DNA from: Phaseolus vulgaris
Lineage: Eukaryota; Streptophyta; Magnoliopsida; Fabales; Fabaceae
NCBI RefSeq assembly: GCF_000499845.2
Contig: NC_023758.2
Coordinates: 26,323,520-26,387,519 of the forward strand
Reading direction: 5' to 3'
DNA: 64,000 bases
Below the pieces are notes generated by a model that searched no databases, was not told the DNA's origin, and was given only the letters and a program-made list of their open reading frames with translations. Of this stretch, positions 53,910 through 64,000 are shown in pieces. Within the stretch, counting starts at the first letter, position 1; every line of letters begins with the position of its first letter. The position numbers and the translations under genes were made by a program.

Positions 53910-56900
53910 TCATATGTAAATTCCTTCACTGTGGTCTTTACGGGTTGCATGTACATCATCAAGTACATCGTCATCTTTATTAATTATCATTGGTGTGAAT
54001 GAACGGGGGTCACCATTTTCAATATCATCTATGGCCTCCCCTTGTTTTTTCCCGTGTAAAACGACATACCAATGTTCTGATGTAAGATCTTTCACATAGA
54101 AAATCTGAAATGCTTGTTGAACCATTATAAATTGCTCATCTCGATACCCTATCTTTCAAAAGTTCATTAGTGTGAATCCTAATTCATCAATTTTAACCCC
54201 ACTTTTATTGTCAACCCATTTACACTTGAAAACTGGAACGAAAAACTTAGTGTAGTCAACCTCCCATATCTCTTCTCTAAACCCATAGTATGTCATTGAT
54301 CCAAGTACTGGATTTGTATCTTTCGAAGTCGAAAACTACATTGACACGGCTTCAAGAGTAACACCAGAATTTTGAATGATACTTTTTTCATTCATAGACT
54401 TCGTGTAAAATATACAATTATTCACTTCGTACACTTTACAAGAAATGACATCAAACTTCAATCCAGCAGCCAATCAGGTCAAGGTCTCCGATGTCGTTGA
54501 ATCCTTTTTTTTTATCAGCATCGTTGAATCCTTTAACACCTCGTCTTTAAACCAAGGCATGAAAGTTTCCATCAATACCCATTTCTCTGCTTGTCTTGGG
54601 TTATTTGCCCTCACAATGGTTTTATGAGCTTTTATGTAAGGTATAACTTCATCTTCAATATATACAAATGTGCTTGCAAGACTTCTGATCGAGGTTTGCT
54701 TACAATATTCACACAACGTAAACATTTACGTGTAGAACGCTTGTGGTGCCATGAATTAGCTAGAAGACCTATTGGATTTGCTTTTGACATGTATTATGAA
54801 CAAAATTCAATACTTTCTTCAGCTTTGTACCTTTCAATCATTGAAGCTTCTGGACGATAATGATTTTTCACATAACCTTTCAAAATTTTCATATACCGCT
54901 CAACAGAATACATCCATCTTAAGTACACTGGTCCACACAATCTAACCTCTCTTACCAAATGCACAACTAGATGAACCATGATGTCAAAAAAAGATAGAGG
55001 AAAAAACATCTCCAATTCACACAAGATAAAAACAATTTCATCTTGAAGTTCATCTAGTTTTGATGGATCAATGACTTTACAACATATGGAAGAGAAAAAT
55101 GAGCACAAACGGGTTATGGTATGTCTAATATTTTTTGGTAAGATCCAACGAATAGCTACTGGCAGCAATTGTTGCATCAAGATGTGGAAATCATGAGACT
55201 TCAACCCAATTAACTTCAAATCTTGCATTGACACTAGGCTTTTCACATTTGAGGAATGTCCTTGTGGCACTTCCTTTAGACATTAACAAAAACTATTTTT
55301 TTCTTCTTTTGACATGGTGTAACAGGCTGGGGGCAAATATGTACACTTACCCATTTCTATGGGTGCCAACTCGCCTCGTATGTTCATCTCAGTCAAATCT
55401 AAACGAGCATTTAGACCATCCTTCGTCTTCCCGTTAATGTTAAGAAGTGTACCAATTAAGCTATCACACACATTCTTCTCAACATGCATTACATTTATAT
55501 AATGTTTGACTTCTAACCTCCATCAGTACGAAAGATCAAAGAAGATTGATTTTTTCTTCCAAATGTTTGTCACAGATGACTTTTTTTTTTACTTACCGAA
55601 GGTGTGGTCTATGTTATTTACCTTTTTGTAAACCTCAACACCAGTTAATGGAGTTGGTGGACCACTAGTCTCTTGGTGTCCATTAAAGGCTTTTTTCAAC
55701 CTCCGGTAAGGATGATGGCTTATAAGAAACCTCTGATGCCGAAGATATACTATATTCCTTCCATGTTTCAATTATTGAGAAGCATTGTCTTCTTCGCATA
55801 TTGGACATGCTTTATGACCCTTAACACTATAACCTAATAAGTTACCATATGCTGGAAAGTCATTGATGGTGCAAAATAACATGGAATGAAGCTTGAAAGT
55901 TTCATTAGAAAATCCGTCAAATACTTCAACACCATGGTCCCACGTTAACTTCAAATCTTCAATTAGGGGACTTAGATAAACATATATGTCATTCCCTGAC
56001 TGTTTCGGACCGGATATCATCATAGACAACATCATGTATTTTCGCTTCATGCACAATCCAGGAGGTAAGTTGTAAATAACTAGTAAAACAGGCCATGAAC
56101 TGTGATTTGTACTCATATTACCAAATGGATTCATTATGTGTGTAGCTAAATCAAGTCAGATATTTCTTGATTCTTTACCAAACTCTGGAAACTCATCATC
56201 AAATTTCTTCCACTGAATAGAATCAGTTGGATGTCGGTACATGGCATCACATTTCCTCTCATCTGCATGCCATCTAAGATTCTTAGCATCGTTTGGGTTT
56301 GCAAACAAACGCTTCATCCTTGGAATGATGGGAAGATACCACATAACCTTCATTGGGGATCCATGTTTTTCTATATCTTCAATAGTATCATCATCTTTTT
56401 GTTTCAACTTATAACGTGATAACCCACACCTCGGACAACTTTTCCATAATTCAAAATCTTTCTAGTATAATATACAATCATTAGTACATGCATGTATTTT
56501 TTTATACTCCATACCCATTAGACAAAGAATCTTTTTGGCCACATAATTACGATTAGGTAGAGTATTTTCCTCTGAAAGCATATTCTTCAACAATTGAAGC
56601 AATTTCGTGAAGCTTTTATCAGTCCATCCATTTATTGCCTTCAAATTCATCAATCTTAACACCGCTGACAACTGTGTGAAGTTAGTTGCTCCAGGATATA
56701 ATGGAGTCTCTGCATCACTTGACATACTTCCATATCCATGTGCTTCTGCAAAAGGCTGAGCTCCTACATCACGAACCATGTCCTTCAATCGATCATCATC
56801 TACATCATTATGTATTGTATCATCCATGGTGGACCCCACATATTCTTCAGTTACGGAAACACATGGTAAATTTAACAATTCATCATGTCATGTCCAAGTT

Positions 56901-57114
56901 TATAAGATCGAAGAAACTCATCACATAGCAGGTGCTCCCTCATTATCTTAACATCCAGTATCCTTCCATTTAAACAGTTAACGCACGGACACCTAGTCTT
57001 TGCTCCATCATGACCATTATTAATCGTGTTACGTTGTGCAGATTGTATAAATTCTTCTACTTCTCTTTCGTACTCATCACTTATGTGAAGAGAATTAATC
57101 CAATTTCAATCCAT
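53910..57114 (-). pseudogene. CACTA transposase (tnp2 / TNPD type), broken
   Basis: From ATG 57114 the order is: transposase-associated zinc domain (RCPCVNCLNGR near 56985), tnp2 core with YLPIIPRMKRLFANPNDAKN, NLRWHADERK, GYSVKGHKACPICEEDN, IVYLRHQRFL and MHVEKNVCDSLIGTLLNI, then DUF4218 (MQQLLPVAIRWILP, GPVYLRWMYSVERYMKIL) and DUF4216 (FFVPVFKCKWVD, DLTSEHWYVVLHG). Lesions: TGA at 57108-57106, TAG at 56464-56462, TGA at 56158-56156, TAA at 55774-55772, a poly-A region shift with stop near 55591, TAA at 55285-55283, TAA at 54796-54794, a frame change near 54740, and a 5-bp tandem duplication (CATGA) near 56888. Most stops are single-step changes from CAA, CAG or CGA. This is the catalytic protein of En/Spm-type transposons; this copy is dead. 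Confidence 0.9.
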
Positions 57115-57119
57115 TATAT

Positions 57120-57911
57120 TCTGAAATAGTCATTCAGGTGTTTTCTAATCAATGTTCTATCTCACGCGTTTGTCGATGGTCGAACACTCCCGGACTCAAT
57201 ACTAGCATGTATCAATTATCGAGGGTGGAACACCCTCGGACTCAATACAAACACGATAATTTTATTCGAAACTAACAACTAACATAATATAAATACAAAT
57301 TATAATAAACACGAAATAATATAAATTTTAAAAAATACAAATTATAATACATAAAAAAACAAATTCATAACATTAAAAAAAATTCAAAAAATAGAAAACA
57401 TCACCAACCTTGAGTGTGAAGGCAACATTGGCCAAGAGTGGCACGACGGTGGCAGCAGACGCGGCGGTGGAAGCAGAAGCAGCGACGGAGCACACCAAAA
57501 ACCAAAGAAGAACCCACGAAGGCAATGCAATAGTACTTCAAGTGCAACAAACCAAACAAAGTAAGATAAAGGAAACAAAAATTATATACATTGGTGAAGA
57601 ATAAAGAGAGCTCGAAGAAACTTACAGAGGCACGAAAGCAAAATCAATGAAGCTGCAAGAAGAGATGAACAGTAAGCGCAAATGCGAGCAGGAGTGTGCA
57701 AACGCGAAATGCAAAGAGGAGAAAGAAAATAAGAAAGAGTAAGTTGCGCGCTTCATAAATTAGGGTAAAAATGATTTAAGAATGCGGTTATTACAAATAA
57801 TCGCATTTGTAAATTAACTTAATTTCAAAAATGTCACCGCGTTTTTAAAGACTACGTCTGTTTGTAAAGTCGCACTTAATAAACAGTAGTCATTTCTACA
57901 TTTTTCTAGTG
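57120..57911 (-). other. 5' terminal region of the outer CACTA
   Basis: Contains a GC-richer stretch at 57405-57530 (probable promoter or leader), then AT-rich sequence and subterminal repeats with AAATAATCGCATTTGTAAAT and TAAAGTCGCAC words, ending at the CACTA terminus 57911. The frames at 57384-57604 are low-complexity and not called. Confidence 0.6.
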
Positions 57912-57914
57912 TAT

Positions 57915-60112
57915 GGAGATACCCATTTCACATAAAAAAAACACGTCCTTTTCAAATTCTTTTATAATTAAATATTCGATTATATATATATATATATATA
58001 TATATTCTATTTATTTGATTTCGATAAATATCAAATATAATTTTTTAATTCAAATTTAAAAGTTTAAATCTTAATAATATTTAAAAAAATGGATTTTTCA
58101 TTTTGTTAAAATAAATAGAATAATAGATTTAATTTTTAAAAATTTTCTATTTGACATGTTTTTGTTTTCCACTCCAAGAAAATCATTAAATAGAAAGATA
58201 AAAAATAATTAGTTACAACATTAACTAAATTATATATTATTTTATAGACTAAAAAATTATTAGTATCTAAAGTGATTTCTATTATTAATAAAAATTTATA
58301 AAATGATTTCTAAATTAGTATCTAAATTAGCTATCAAATTTTAGTTATTTATTATTTTGTATTCTAAATTAGTCTCTAGTAACTAAAATATTAGTAGCGG
58401 ATAGTTAGATATTAATTAAAAAAAATATTTTATAAATTTTTATTAAATATAAACTATTTTAAATATTAATATTTTTTTAATTTATAAAATAGTTTTTAAT
58501 TTAATATTTTTTGTTAGTTACATGAATGAGAATATTTGTCTTCATTAATATACAAATATATTGGTCTTACAAAGTAAGGTATAATTAAGGAAATTTATAC
58601 ACTTAAAAAAACTTAAATCAACTTTTTAATCTTATTGTTTTATGATGGTGTAACTCTATCTCTACAAAAGTTTCAACGTTTTAAAAATATTGGAATTTTA
58701 TTTCTTTAGTGTTTTAAAAAAAAATATTTATGTTGCATCTAATCTAATGTATGACATGAGATTTAGTGACAAATGATATGTTAGAATGATAAATAGTTAT
58801 GATGTCACTCGCAATGTATTAACATACGTGGCAATAAGAACTAAAATTACATCATCGTGATTTTAAAGATTAAATTTGCACAGCTGCCACTTTAAAGATC
58901 AAAATCAAAATTACACACTTAATTTTGTGTCAGTTTTTCTTATCCATTTTCTATAATCAAAATACATTTCAAAAATAAAATAAAGCTCACAAATAGATAA
59001 AGAAAAAAAAAGGGTAAACAAAAAAACACATGAAGGGGAAGGAGTGAAGCACAACTTATTATATAAATCAAAATATTAAAAGATAAAATTTATTATGGGA
59101 AGTTAGTACTAGTTTATCTTTTGTTTTTCACTTTTTTTTGTATTTATTTGTAATCATTATCCAAACAAAATTAGACGTAGATTCGTCACGGAAAATGTGT
59201 TGAATTTTTTCCATGACGTGTAATATGGTCAATTTGTGTGCATGCTATACACAGGGAGAAGTTTACATATTCATAATAACCTATGGTTCTTTGTTTTGCA
59301 TTTTTTTTAAGTTTTTCTAAAAAAATTGAGTCTTAATAAAATATAATATCTCTCCTTTCTGTTTTTTTTTCCTTATTTTTATTTAAATTGTAAAAGTTTC
59401 ATTTCAATAATTATAAAGAAATTAATAAAAGTAAACAAAAAGCTAAATTAAAAATAAACAAAATTCAGTGTATACTTTTGATATTAAAATACAATAAATA
59501 TATACTTTTTAAGCATTAATATCATGAATATATGTACAATCATAAGACTAATTAGAAGAAATATAAATTTAAACAAAATTGCAAATTTAAAATAGAGATG
59601 TTAAGATATTTCTTAGTCTCACCAATAATTGTTTATAAAAATGTAACTTTTTATTCTTTATACTTGATATGTTAACAACTCTAACTATATTATAATTAAA
59701 GAATGATATTTTTTATTAAAATGAACTAATTTTAAAATTATATTGACTAAATTAATTTAGTAAATTAATGACTTATATAAAGTTAGCAAATAATAATTTT
59801 CAACTAAATACATTTACGCAATTAGACATTTCTCTTGAAAAAGTCCAATAGAACTCCTTTGTGGACAAGTTCCACACACGAATCTTCTTCAATAGTTCCT
59901 TTTACGTACCAATCTGATCCATAACTTCAAGCTAAAGAAACCAGAATCCATATTCAATTGAAAAAAAAAAAACATTGACAAATCTCAACTATGTATGACA
60001 GAAAAATTGATCTAAAAGGAAGCCTAAGAAACCATAATAGTATGAAACATACAATAATGTCTGAAGATGAATCCAGCCAAAAGCAATGAAGAAAGAAAGT
60101 CACAAGTATTTT
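57915..60112. other. AT-rich intergenic DNA
   Basis: An (AT)n run lies at 57980-58006. At 58205-58400 sequence resembling a worn copy of the foldback MITE at 23452 is present (TAGTTACAACATTAACTAAATT and TAGTATCTAA-type phrases), but ends are lost. The remainder is featureless. Confidence 0.45.
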
Positions 60113-60415
60113 TTACATAAGATTTGATTGTTTTTGGGGGTGAGTGAGAACTGATTTGAGTGCAGAAACATCAATTCTTGCTGATTCCTGCTTCACCCAT
60201 TGGACAACCCTTTCTGCTTCCTTGCTAACCTTTTCTTCCTCTTCCAATGCTTTCTTCAGCCTCTTTTCTTGTTCCTTCACTGAAAACGTGCTCCTGTCAG
60301 ATAGCATCTCATCATCCTTTCCCCTCTCAACGTCTTCTGAACTCAACTCTCCACTGCTTCTGCCATTCCTTGCAACACTCTTCTTGCTGGAGGAGAAGCA
60401 AAACCAACACTCCAT
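60113..60415 (-). CDS. Small charged plant protein of unknown function (100 aa)
   Basis: The frame is open to 60442, but the natural start is probably ATG 60415 (MECWFCFSSSKK). The protein has a Cys/Trp-containing N-terminus (ECWFCF), an acidic-basic middle (GRSSGELSSEDVERGKDDEM), and a Glu/Lys-rich helix likely to form a coiled coil (KEQEKRLKKALEEEEKVSKE, residues 46-65 or so), ending in KSVLTHPQKQSNLM. No known domain is recognised. N-terminal cysteines could carry a lipid anchor, which is speculative. Codon use and lack of lesions resemble the other host genes and not the transposons. It is a single exon. Function unknown. Confidence 0.7.
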   Translation of the reverse strand: MECWFCFSSSKKSVARNGRSSGELSSEDVERGKDDEMLSDRSTFSVKEQEKRLKKALEEEEKVSKEAERVVQWVKQESARIDVSALKSVLTHPQKQSNLM

Positions 60416-60470
60416 GATCAAACTTTGGGATAACAAAACCAACCCTTCTATTTGTTCAATAATTAATTAA

Positions 60471-63400
60471 AGTTGAGTAACTGAATTTGATGATTGAAGA
60501 ATGTGATAATGTGGAGTTGTTGAGATGAGGTGTTATTTGAAGAAATGGAAAGAGAGATGATGTGAATGTGTTGGTTAATTCATATTTGGCAGTGGGTGAG
60601 CTGGTGGGACCCACTTGTATGTATGAGGTGGTGATGTGTGTTTATTATATGCCATGTGGGGAGACTCATTTCATCTTTCTTTTTTCTTTCTAAAGCTAAT
60701 AGGAGATGGAGACCTAAACAAATTGCATTCCTCTTGAGCCAACAAGAGTTAGTACACTTTTTATTTTAACTAGATCAAAATTCACTATTAATTGAATTGA
60801 TTCACTTTTAACATTTTAACTACTTCTTATGGGATTATATTTTTTAAGATAAGATGATGATTGATAATAATTCAAACCCTTCATATTGTTTGTAGTTCAA
60901 TTTAAGGGTTTTCTGAAATCATATTGAAGTTCACTTTACATTATTATATTATTCATTCTTTCATGTAACTTTTAAAATTTAACTTAATTTTACAATAGTT
61001 TCAATGAATACATTTTATCGACCCTAATAATAACATCACTAATAAAGAATTTTAATTAAAATATTAAAATTAATATATGAATTTTCAAAGAAATTTTAGT
61101 ATAACATAATAAAAAATTTGAATTTAATTTAATATGTAAGATCTTAAGTATAAGGAGTTAGAAGATAGTTTTAGAGTAAAAGTGATATAATTAGAATGAT
61201 ACCTTGATATTTATTTTATTATTAAAGTGAAAATTTCATATAAATAAAAAAATTAATTATTCATATCTCATTTTAAAATAATTATCATCTTTTTAAGAAT
61301 CTTTCTTTTCTGACTTCCTTCTCTCTTCAATTTGACTCTATCCTTAATCAGATTTAACGAAAAGAGACATTTTTCGAGTTCTGACAGTGAATAGAGTAAA
61401 ACTTCCTGATCATATTTTTTATTAGAGATATTTAATTTTGCTTCTTTTTTTTAGTCATTTTTTAGTTTTCCTATTTACCTAGGTAACCTTGTTTTGCATG
61501 TGGTGTTTGTAACTCCAAGATTAGTCTTTGTTAGTTCAGGATTCTAGTGATGTTTGTATATCCTAGATAAATACTTTATGATGCATATTAGATTATCTTT
61601 GTGTCTTTTGGGAGTCGAAACTCCTTTTTGGTACTTAGTTGTCTAATTAGGTAAGGAAAGTTAAACTTGAGTCTCTATAATACTTAGGCTATAATATCTT
61701 ACTGTGAAAGTGACTTGATCACTTTGTTGGAATTTCTTGTAGGTTTTGAACCTTTGAGTGAAATATATGTATTTTGAACTTATAGGTGATATGAAATGGT
61801 GGATGTTTGATGTCAATGGAGTATTTTTAGTATTTTTTTCTAAGTTTGTTGAAAATGAATTAGATAAATTGAAAAATTGTAGTATTATTGATATGTGTAT
61901 GAGTACCTGAGTATTATTGATATTAGTATTGATATTATTATGATCTTTGACTATTTGATGTGAAAGTTGGAAGGTTTAAATTGTTTGATTGTGTGTATGA
62001 GTACCTGAGTTGTGGTAAAACACTTTAGATAGGATCAAGTGACTCAAGTTGAAAATGATAGTTTGGAAACAAGTAAGAAAATTATATGAAAAACCTTCTC
62101 GAGTCACTTGGACCAGTTTCAGAATTCTACAGTACGCAGACTCGCTGGACAAAATTCATAAATTTAAGCATTGGTCATTGGACGAGTCACTATCGCTAAG
62201 TGATTTAGTCCTAGTAGTTTGGATGTTGCATGAGTAATGTTCTCGCTCAGCGAAATTTGGGGAATTAAAACCTCAAGAGCATTCACTTTCATTGCGTGAA
62301 ATTGGTTTTGGTCACTAGACAAGTCTAACATTCACTGGGCAAATTTGGTCACAGGGCTTGGTTGTTGGGTGAGCCTGAGCTGAGACTCACTGGGCGAGAA
62401 CATGTGTTTTGCACATGTGAATTGTGATTGTGAGATGTTTTAGTTTGTTTTAAAAATTAAATTTCTATATAAGTGTATGGTATATTAAGGTGTTAAATGA
62501 AATATGAATTATGTAGAAGTTTGATTGAGATATAGTATTTCCAAGAAAAAAAAATATCGTGTTGAGATTATTTAGAACATGCATTGAATTATATATTCAT
62601 CTACAATGAGATACTCTGACTCTACTAGTATATTAGAATCGCATAGATGAAAATGACTAAGACTACAATTTGAAAGATAGTTGGTATGGTAGGTAGGTCA
62701 TATGCATTTATCATGTCATATGAGAGGACTTGCTTACTATGTTCATGTAGTTGTGTGGAAAAATAACACAGTAAATATGGTATGACAGATGCAGGTCTCT
62801 AAGCCAAATTCAACGTATTTGTATTCCAGAAGTAAAGTCAAGTGTTTATATATGTATATCAATGGATTTCTAACATGAGTAATATTAAATATGAGTTATT
62901 TGTAAAACACTTGATTATTGAGTACACTATAGGTGATGAAGTATGAAAGTTTGAGATGTTTGTAACTTATTTGAATGGTAATTTATTTTAATGTTATATT
63001 TTTGTTAAATCTTTAACTTATCCTATCTCTTTTTATGTTCGTTTAAAATTTATGATGATAGTGTGTTATATATGATATTGCATGAAAAAAAACTCCAAAG
63101 TGAACAAATACAATTTCATTTGTTTTCTTTTGATATTTTATTTTGACATGTGTATATTGAAAAATCTTTATAGAAAGGAATATTTTTTTGTAAAGTTATT
63201 TGATGATGATATAAATAATATATATATATATATATATATGAAATCCCTATATAATTTTTATTAGAATTCGTCAAAGAAAGAAAAGTGTAAGAGAGTTTTC
63301 TTAATAATATGAAAGAATGACACCTACTTTAATTAAAATAAAACCTACTTAAATAAAAGAAATATGAATATTTATTTTATTTAAAAAATAAAGAATTAAT

Positions 63401-64000
63401 TTAGTAATTAAAATTATATCTTATTATCATATTTTAGTATAATAAAATAAACAATATAAAAAGAAAGTGTGACAATGTAATGATCAATAATTTTAAAATC
63501 TTAAATTAAGTTTCAAGTGATTAGTTTAATATTTTATTTATTAATTTTTAGTTTTGATGTTTGGAATGAATGTGAATTTTTTAGTTACAAAAATTTAATA
63601 ATTAATATATATTTAAAAAATAATTAATTAATTAATTAAAAAATATATATTTTTAAGAGAAAGAACAAAGCTGAGAAGTAGATAACTTCACTGTAATAAT
63701 ATTAATTAAAAAGAATTTAAGGGTTTGGAGAATAATTACAATAAAATTACATTTTCGTTATTACAAAAGGGGTTGGAAAAGATAAATGGAAATGCGTAAT
63801 TATGTGAGATAAAAAAAATACTTAAATGTTGAGAGAGAAAATTAAAGAATTATGTTTAGAAAATAATAAAAATCATGAAAAATAGTAGATTTTGATGAAG
63901 AAGAAAATTAGTGAAAATGATAGTTCAAATCCTAAAAATAAAGGTTACGAAAATATTTTCTCTAATTTATCATTTTTAACAGATAGTATTATTAAAATTA
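60471..64000. other. AT-rich intergenic DNA with old repeat remains
   Basis: Right of the small gene is its promoter side (60416-60750), then AT-rich DNA without genes. At 61480-62450 composition rises and repeated phrases such as CTCGCTGGAC, CACTGGGCGAG and CTCGCTCAGCG appear; these wordings recur in bean and cowpea repeats as I recall, and likely mark an old LTR-type element. An (AT)n run lies at 63218-63239. The ORFs at 62049-62237 and 63082-63264 are not called. Confidence 0.45.
61890..62450 (+). repeat. Probable degenerate LTR-type repeat with CGCTGGGCGA-like words
   Basis: At least six variants of the word TCGCTGGGCGAG (some as CACTGGGCGAG or TCGCTCAGCG) lie within 350 bp, and GTGTATGAGTACCTGAGT occurs twice (61892 and 61995). 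The ends are not definable. Class inferred from memory of legume repeats. Confidence 0.4.

Larger units (their letters stand above)
44787..57911 (-). mobile_element. Outer CACTA (En/Spm-type) transposon, about 13.1 kb with insertions
   Basis: The right end reads, inward, CACTAGAAAAATGTAGAAAT and is followed outside by TAT (57912-57914). The best left end is CACTCGTACAG at 44787, preceded by TAT (44784-44786); its sequence matches the right end only weakly, so the left limit is tentative. Subterminal regions on both sides carry related GCGACTAT / AAATGCGACT words (45020-45090 and 57780-57890). It encodes on the minus strand a tnp2-type transposase (57114-53910) and a second protein with Transposase_24-like and Ulp1-like parts (about 53790-45270). 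Solo LTR B and a complete smaller CACTA are inserted. Without them it would be about 7.5 kb. Confidence 0.82.

Noticed and set aside
62049..62237. 62-aa ORF in the right intergenic region
   Set aside because: It covers repeat words of the presumed LTR remains and has no motif.

Overview
This window reads as plant nuclear DNA, most likely from a legume and probably the Phaseoleae (bean, cowpea, soybean group). The reasons are AT-rich intergenic DNA, GT-AG introns in host genes, a SIRE-type Ty1/copia element with an env-like region, and a nodulin-like MFS gene. The genus is an inference. No RNA gene and no prokaryotic feature was seen.

Layout. 1-4948: 3' part of a SIRE-like copia element (pol, env-like region, polypurine tract, 3' LTR). 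4983-11079: three unrelated broken gene fragments (B3-like, LRR receptor kinase, CCR4-type nuclease) in AT-rich DNA. 12609-27235: a nested block of transposons. It holds a copia scrap split by a 4.1 kb hAT element, a Ty3/gypsy element without a recognisable 5' LTR that itself carries a solo LTR and a CACTA-type foldback MITE, and a copia relic whose gag is joined directly to integrase. 30732-43322 is the host-gene island: a three-exon nodulin-like MFS transporter with a 667-bp Mutator-type MITE in intron 1, an intronless family-4 glycosyltransferase, and a five-exon receptor-like cytoplasmic kinase. About 44787-57911: a large CACTA transposon, interrupted by a second solo LTR and by a smaller complete CACTA. 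60113-60415: a small charged protein gene, followed by repeat-derived AT-rich DNA.

Four host genes look intact. The rest is mobile DNA at several stages of decay. Exact target-site duplications support six insertions: hAT 8 bp, two solo LTRs 5 bp each, foldback MITE 3 bp, inner CACTA 3 bp, Mutator-type MITE 9 bp. They give a relative order of events: gypsy before its solo LTR and MITE; copia scrap before hAT; outer CACTA before inner CACTA and solo LTR. Many nonsense codons in the older elements fit C:G to T:A change at CAA, CAG, CGA or TGG codons, as expected of methylated, silenced DNA. I found no clearly new biological system. The most unusual structures are the hAT element with mirrored subterminal arrays and two minisatellites, the CACTA-in-CACTA at an exon edge, the gag-integrase copia derivative, and the protease-like domain in the outer CACTA.
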